A stretch of DNA of 64,000 bases from Mesorhizobium sophorae (GTDB lineage Bacteria > Pseudomonadota > Alphaproteobacteria > Rhizobiales > Rhizobiaceae), in NCBI RefSeq assembly GCF_002270415.1, contig NZ_NNRI01000008.1, positions 186,001 to 250,000 on the forward strand. Reading direction: 5' to 3'. Shown piece by piece: positions 61,170 through 64,000 of this stretch; within the stretch, counting starts at the first letter, position 1; each line of letters begins with the position of its first letter. The notes under the pieces are model-generated. The model saw only the letters and a program-made list of their open reading frames with translations, had not been told where the DNA came from and ran no database searches. The position numbers and the translations under genes are program-made.

Positions 61170-62726
61170 TCAGTGGCCGGTTTCGCCGACGGCCTGTTCC
61201 GCCGCCTTGATGGCTGCCTGGCGCGCCGCGATGATGTCGCCGAGCGGCGGCCCCTGGAAGCGGCGCTTCTCGAAGCCGAACCAGACGATCGCCGTCAGGA
61301 TGAAGAAGCCGACGGTGATGTAGAGCGCCCAGTCGTTCGGCGGCTGGATGCCGATGATGAAGATCAGGATCATCGACACGATCGACAGGAAGCCGAACAG
61401 CATGAATACCCCGCGGCCCATGTTCCACGGACCCATCTTATCCCACTTCGGCGTTCCCCAAGCCAGCATGCCGAGCACGATCGGAACAATGAAGGACAGG
61501 AACAGGAAGATGACGGTGCAGGACACGACGATGGTGTAGGCCGAGGTGCCGGCAACCGAAACCAGCGTCGACCCCCAGACGAACAGCACCGACAGGATCG
61601 ACGCCGTCCAGATCGCCGCCACCGGCGTGCGATAGGTCGGGCTGACCTTGGCGAGTGCCGATGAACCCGGCAAGCCGCCGTCACGCGAGAAGGCGAAGAT
61701 CATGCGCGACGCCGAAGTGACTGTGGCGAGGCCGCACAAAAGCTGCGCCAGGAACACGACGAGGTAGACGAATTCCTTGACACCAGGGCTGACGCGCTGA
61801 TCGAAGGCCCAGAAGAATACGTTCCAACCCTGCTTGGCGGCATCGTCCATGTTCGGGATCATCAGCACGAAGGCGGCGAGGAAAAGATAACCGAACAAAG
61901 CCGACCAGATGACCGACATGACCATGGCGCGCGGCACCGAGGAGGCTGCCTTGATGGTTTCCTCTGACGTATGTGCCGAAGCATCGTAGCCGGTGATCGT
62001 ATAGATCGGCAGCAAGAGGCCAAGCGCGAACACCCAGGCATTCGACACCGCCGGCCAGACACCGCCGCCGGCGTCGCCGGAGTAGTTGTGGAAGGTGAAG
62101 AGACGGCTGAAATCCCAGGTTTCGGCGGAGATCAGGCAGACCACGGCGATCAGGATCGCGCCAAAGAAGATCAGATAGCCCGAAAAGTCGGTCAGCTTCG
62201 CTGTCAGCTTGATACCGAGATGGTTGATCAGCGCCTGGGCGCCGGTGATGATGACCAGGAAGATCATCTGGTTGGTCAGCGTGCCCTCGATGCCGAGTGC
62301 CGGTCCGAAGGCGCCGACGAAGAACGTCCAAGTGCCGACATTGATGGCGCCGAGCACGGTGATCAGGCCGAGCAGGTTGAGCCAGGCCGTGACCCAGCCG
62401 GTGCCGCGGTTGCCGAGGATCGAACCCCAGTGATAGAGGCCGCCGGCCGTCGGGTAGGCAGAGCTGATCTGCGACATGGCGACCGCGAACGTCAGCGAGA
62501 CGAAGCAGCCGACCAGCCAGCCGATGCCGATGCCGATGCCGCCGGCGCCGGAGGTGCCTTGCGCCAGCGAATTGATGCCGCCCGACAGAATGCAGATGAT
62601 GGAGAAGGAAACGGCGAAGTTTGAGAAGCGGCTGAGGCGCCGCTCCAGTTCCTGGGCGTAACCCATGCTGTGGAGGGCCTTTACGTCCTCCGCCTTGTCA
62701 ACTTCAGTGTAACCCGGTGCTGCCAT
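61170..62726 (-). CDS. APC-superfamily amino acid/amine permease (ACT type)
   Basis: 518 residues with 12 membrane helices. The N-terminus GYAQELERRLSRFSNFAVSFSIICILSGGI is characteristic of the ACT branch (GABA permease Uga4, choline carrier Hnm1). Later helices include SSAYPTAGGLYHWGSIL and AVAMSQIS. It imports an amine or amino acid; the neighbours suggest an amine or amino alcohol. The start at 62726 has AGGGGA upstream; a longer frame is a shadow. It is 23 nt downstream of the amidohydrolase gene. Confidence 0.9.
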   Translation of the reverse strand: MAAPGYTEVDKAEDVKALHSMGYAQELERRLSRFSNFAVSFSIICILSGGINSLAQGTSGAGGIGIGIGWLVGCFVSLTFAVAMSQISSAYPTAGGLYHWGSILGNRGTGWVTAWLNLLGLITVLGAINVGTWTFFVGAFGPALGIEGTLTNQMIFLVIITGAQALINHLGIKLTAKLTDFSGYLIFFGAILIAVVCLISAETWDFSRLFTFHNYSGDAGGGVWPAVSNAWVFALGLLLPIYTITGYDASAHTSEETIKAASSVPRAMVMSVIWSALFGYLFLAAFVLMIPNMDDAAKQGWNVFFWAFDQRVSPGVKEFVYLVVFLAQLLCGLATVTSASRMIFAFSRDGGLPGSSALAKVSPTYRTPVAAIWTASILSVLFVWGSTLVSVAGTSAYTIVVSCTVIFLFLSFIVPIVLGMLAWGTPKWDKMGPWNMGRGVFMLFGFLSIVSMILIFIIGIQPPNDWALYITVGFFILTAIVWFGFEKRRFQGPPLGDIIAARQAAIKAAEQAVGETGH

Positions 62727-62749
62727 TGGAAGTCCCCTGTTGTTGGTTC

Positions 62750-63568
62750 TTAGCTGGCCGATTGAACTGACTTTCCGACTGAATGCGATCTGGTGTGTCC
62801 GGCCTCCTCTGGCTCCAGATCCGAAAAAATGCCCGTTAGCAGATCCGCCCATTTCCGCTGCCCGGTCTCGCCGGCGATTTCGTCGTTGCGGATTTCGATC
62901 ATCGCGCACGGCAGGCCGCGCGAACGTGCGTGGCGCTCCAGCGTGAAATAGACGCGGTCGGCCGGCGAATAGGGCTCGTTGACGCCGACGGTGACGCCGG
63001 CAAGCCGCTTCAGCGCGCCAATCAAAGGCGACGCCAGCCGGCGGTCCTCGTCATGGATGATGCCGATATGCCAGGGCCGGTTGCGGCCCTTGTAGACCGG
63101 CGTGAAGGAATGCACGGAAACCAGGCGGGTTTCCTGCCCGCGCACCAGCCTGCCGTCGACAATCTCCTCGATGGCGGCATGAAACGGCTGCCACGACAGC
63201 GCTACACGGGCCGCGCGCTGCTTGTCCGACAGGCCGGCATTGCCGGGTATTGCCGTCGTCTCGCTGACAGGCGGCACCAGATCGGGCGCATCAAGCGGAC
63301 GGTTGCAGTCGATGACGAGGCGCGAAATGCGGGTTTCGACCAGCGTCGCGTCGAGCGCCTCGGCCATGCGGCGGGCAACCGGCAACGCGCCTGGATCCCA
63401 GGCGATGTGGCGGGACAGATCCTCGGCGGCGAGCCCGAGCGTGCCGAATTCGGCTGGCAGGAAATTCGAGGCGTGATCGCAGGTCAGCACGAAAGGGCTT
63501 GATCCGCCGGGGTTGGTCACCCTCACGGTATCAGACGATGCAAGGCTGGCGGGCCGTGCTTGCTCCAT
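62750..63568 (-). CDS. N-formylglutamate amidohydrolase family protein (candidate gamma-glutamyl amidohydrolase)
   Basis: 272 residues. Zinc/catalytic segments: LTCDHASNFLP (about 30-40), the LVIDCNRPLDAPD region, RLVSVHSFTPVYKGR and PCAMIEIRNDEI. It is shorter than, and quite different from, the other member at 28492. The family splits N-acyl glutamates. In this locus it could instead release glutamate from a gamma-glutamylated product, the job PuuD does in the classical pathway, but this is inference. First gene of the minus-strand run, divergent from an RpiR-type regulator. Confidence 0.85.
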   Translation of the reverse strand: MEQARPASLASSDTVRVTNPGGSSPFVLTCDHASNFLPAEFGTLGLAAEDLSRHIAWDPGALPVARRMAEALDATLVETRISRLVIDCNRPLDAPDLVPPVSETTAIPGNAGLSDKQRAARVALSWQPFHAAIEEIVDGRLVRGQETRLVSVHSFTPVYKGRNRPWHIGIIHDEDRRLASPLIGALKRLAGVTVGVNEPYSPADRVYFTLERHARSRGLPCAMIEIRNDEIAGETGQRKWADLLTGIFSDLEPEEAGHTRSHSVGKSVQSAS

Positions 63569-63805
63569 AGTCTGCCGTCCCCGGGGAGCGCTGTATCGTA
63601 TGTTACGTATTTTGTCTCATTGCGTCCCTATGGATGATTTCATACAGTTTACCCGGTTTTGTCAAATGCGATTTCGGAAAAGACAGTGGACAGGGCCAAG
63701 TCATTTTGCAGCCAGGTGGAATCACCTGGCGTCGCAAAAATGCGGCCAAGACAAACAGACGGAGCCGGATGGGTTTAGCCATTCCGCTCCGGGGCGGGGG
63801 GAAAC

Positions 63806-64000
63806 ATGATTTCCAGCATTGCCGAACTGATCGCCGACCGCGTCGGCACGATGCCGGCCAGTGAAAGGCGCGCAGCCCACACCCTGATCGCCAGCTATCC
63901 GATGATCGGCCTCAAGACGGTTGCTGAATTCTCGGCCGCGGCCGGCGTCTCGTCGCCGACGATCCTGCGCTTCGTTGCCCGGCTCGGCTTCCAGAATTAC
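63806..64000 (+). CDS. MurR/RpiR-family transcriptional regulator (5' part only)
   Basis: The first 65 residues are inside the window; the rest is cut off. They form the N-terminal RpiR helix-turn-helix (HTH_6): ELIADRVGTMPASERRAAHTLIASYPMIGLKTVAEFSAAAGVSSPTILRFVARLGF. Full members carry a C-terminal SIS domain that senses a phosphosugar or other ligand. GGGGGGA lies just before the ATG. It is divergent from the amidohydrolase-permease genes and probably regulates them. Confidence 0.88.
   Translation, partial: MISSIAELIADRVGTMPASERRAAHTLIASYPMIGLKTVAEFSAAAGVSSPTILRFVARLGFQNY

Noticed and set aside
63569..63805. Operator sites for the RpiR-type regulator
   Set aside because: Several A+T-rich short repeats (ATGTTACGTAT and similar) are present, but none forms a clear symmetric pair.

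Overview
The window is GC-rich alphaproteobacterial chromosome, most like Mesorhizobium or a close relative (Hyphomicrobiales). The evidence is an Omp10-type outer-membrane lipoprotein, a cpdR gene followed by tRNA-Val(GAC), a suhB/MmgR-type small RNA beside an inositol-monophosphatase-family gene, a ROSE-like thermometer ahead of an hsp20 gene, and several families of rhizobial intergenic hairpin repeats. I saw no phage genes, transposases, CRISPR arrays or rRNA genes.

From 1 to 31 kb the content is mostly core. It runs: omp10-like lipoprotein; 5'-nucleotidase with a C-terminal LysM domain; hemH; a FAD oxidoreductase behind a probable general-stress (EcfG/RpoE2) promoter; a QmcA/NfeD membrane pair; an unrecognised protein; a KdsD-type sugar-phosphate isomerase; a BBP2-type outer-membrane barrel; galU; a lytic transglycosylase; an SGNH-like protein that lacks its catalytic residues; gltBD; an aldolase; an MBL-fold hydrolase; hsp20 with an RpoH promoter and a ROSE-like leader; a lipase-like hydrolase; two small proteins (a Cys-rich one and a DUF1127 one); an AraC regulator; hisN and the sRNA; an N-formylglutamate amidohydrolase; cpdR; tRNA-Val; and an M15 peptidase.

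From 31 to 48.5 kb lies a large catabolic locus controlled by a LacI-type regulator. Two palindromes with the core GAACGTTC sit in the divergent promoter region between a DUF993 (DapA-like) gene and lacI. Downstream of lacI, in one direction and mostly overlapping, come Gfo/Idh/MocA oxidoreductase, CoA-transferase, enoyl-CoA hydratase, aldehyde dehydrogenase, a complete CUT1 sugar ABC transporter, a GMC oxidoreductase, an SDR, a second GMC oxidoreductase, a Dabb-domain protein and an MFS carrier. The substrate cannot be read from the sequence. The gene set suggests uptake of a sugar or polyol-like compound, several oxidations, and entry into CoA-thioester metabolism.

From 48.5 to 52.7 kb are a DMT exporter, an endonuclease/exonuclease/phosphatase-fold enzyme, a CPA1 Na+/H+ antiporter and a GST.

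From 52.7 to 64 kb, a minus-strand run reads N-formylglutamate-amidohydrolase-like enzyme, ACT-type amine/amino-acid permease, glutamine-synthetase-like ligase, aldehyde dehydrogenase, iron-type alcohol dehydrogenase, and a PotABCD/FbpABC-type ABC transporter. A divergent RpiR-type regulator is cut by the window end. The enzymes match, step for step, a gamma-glutamylation route for an amino alcohol such as ethanolamine: ligate, oxidise alcohol to aldehyde to acid, then hydrolyse. This is my main candidate for an under-described system; it is inferred from gene content only.
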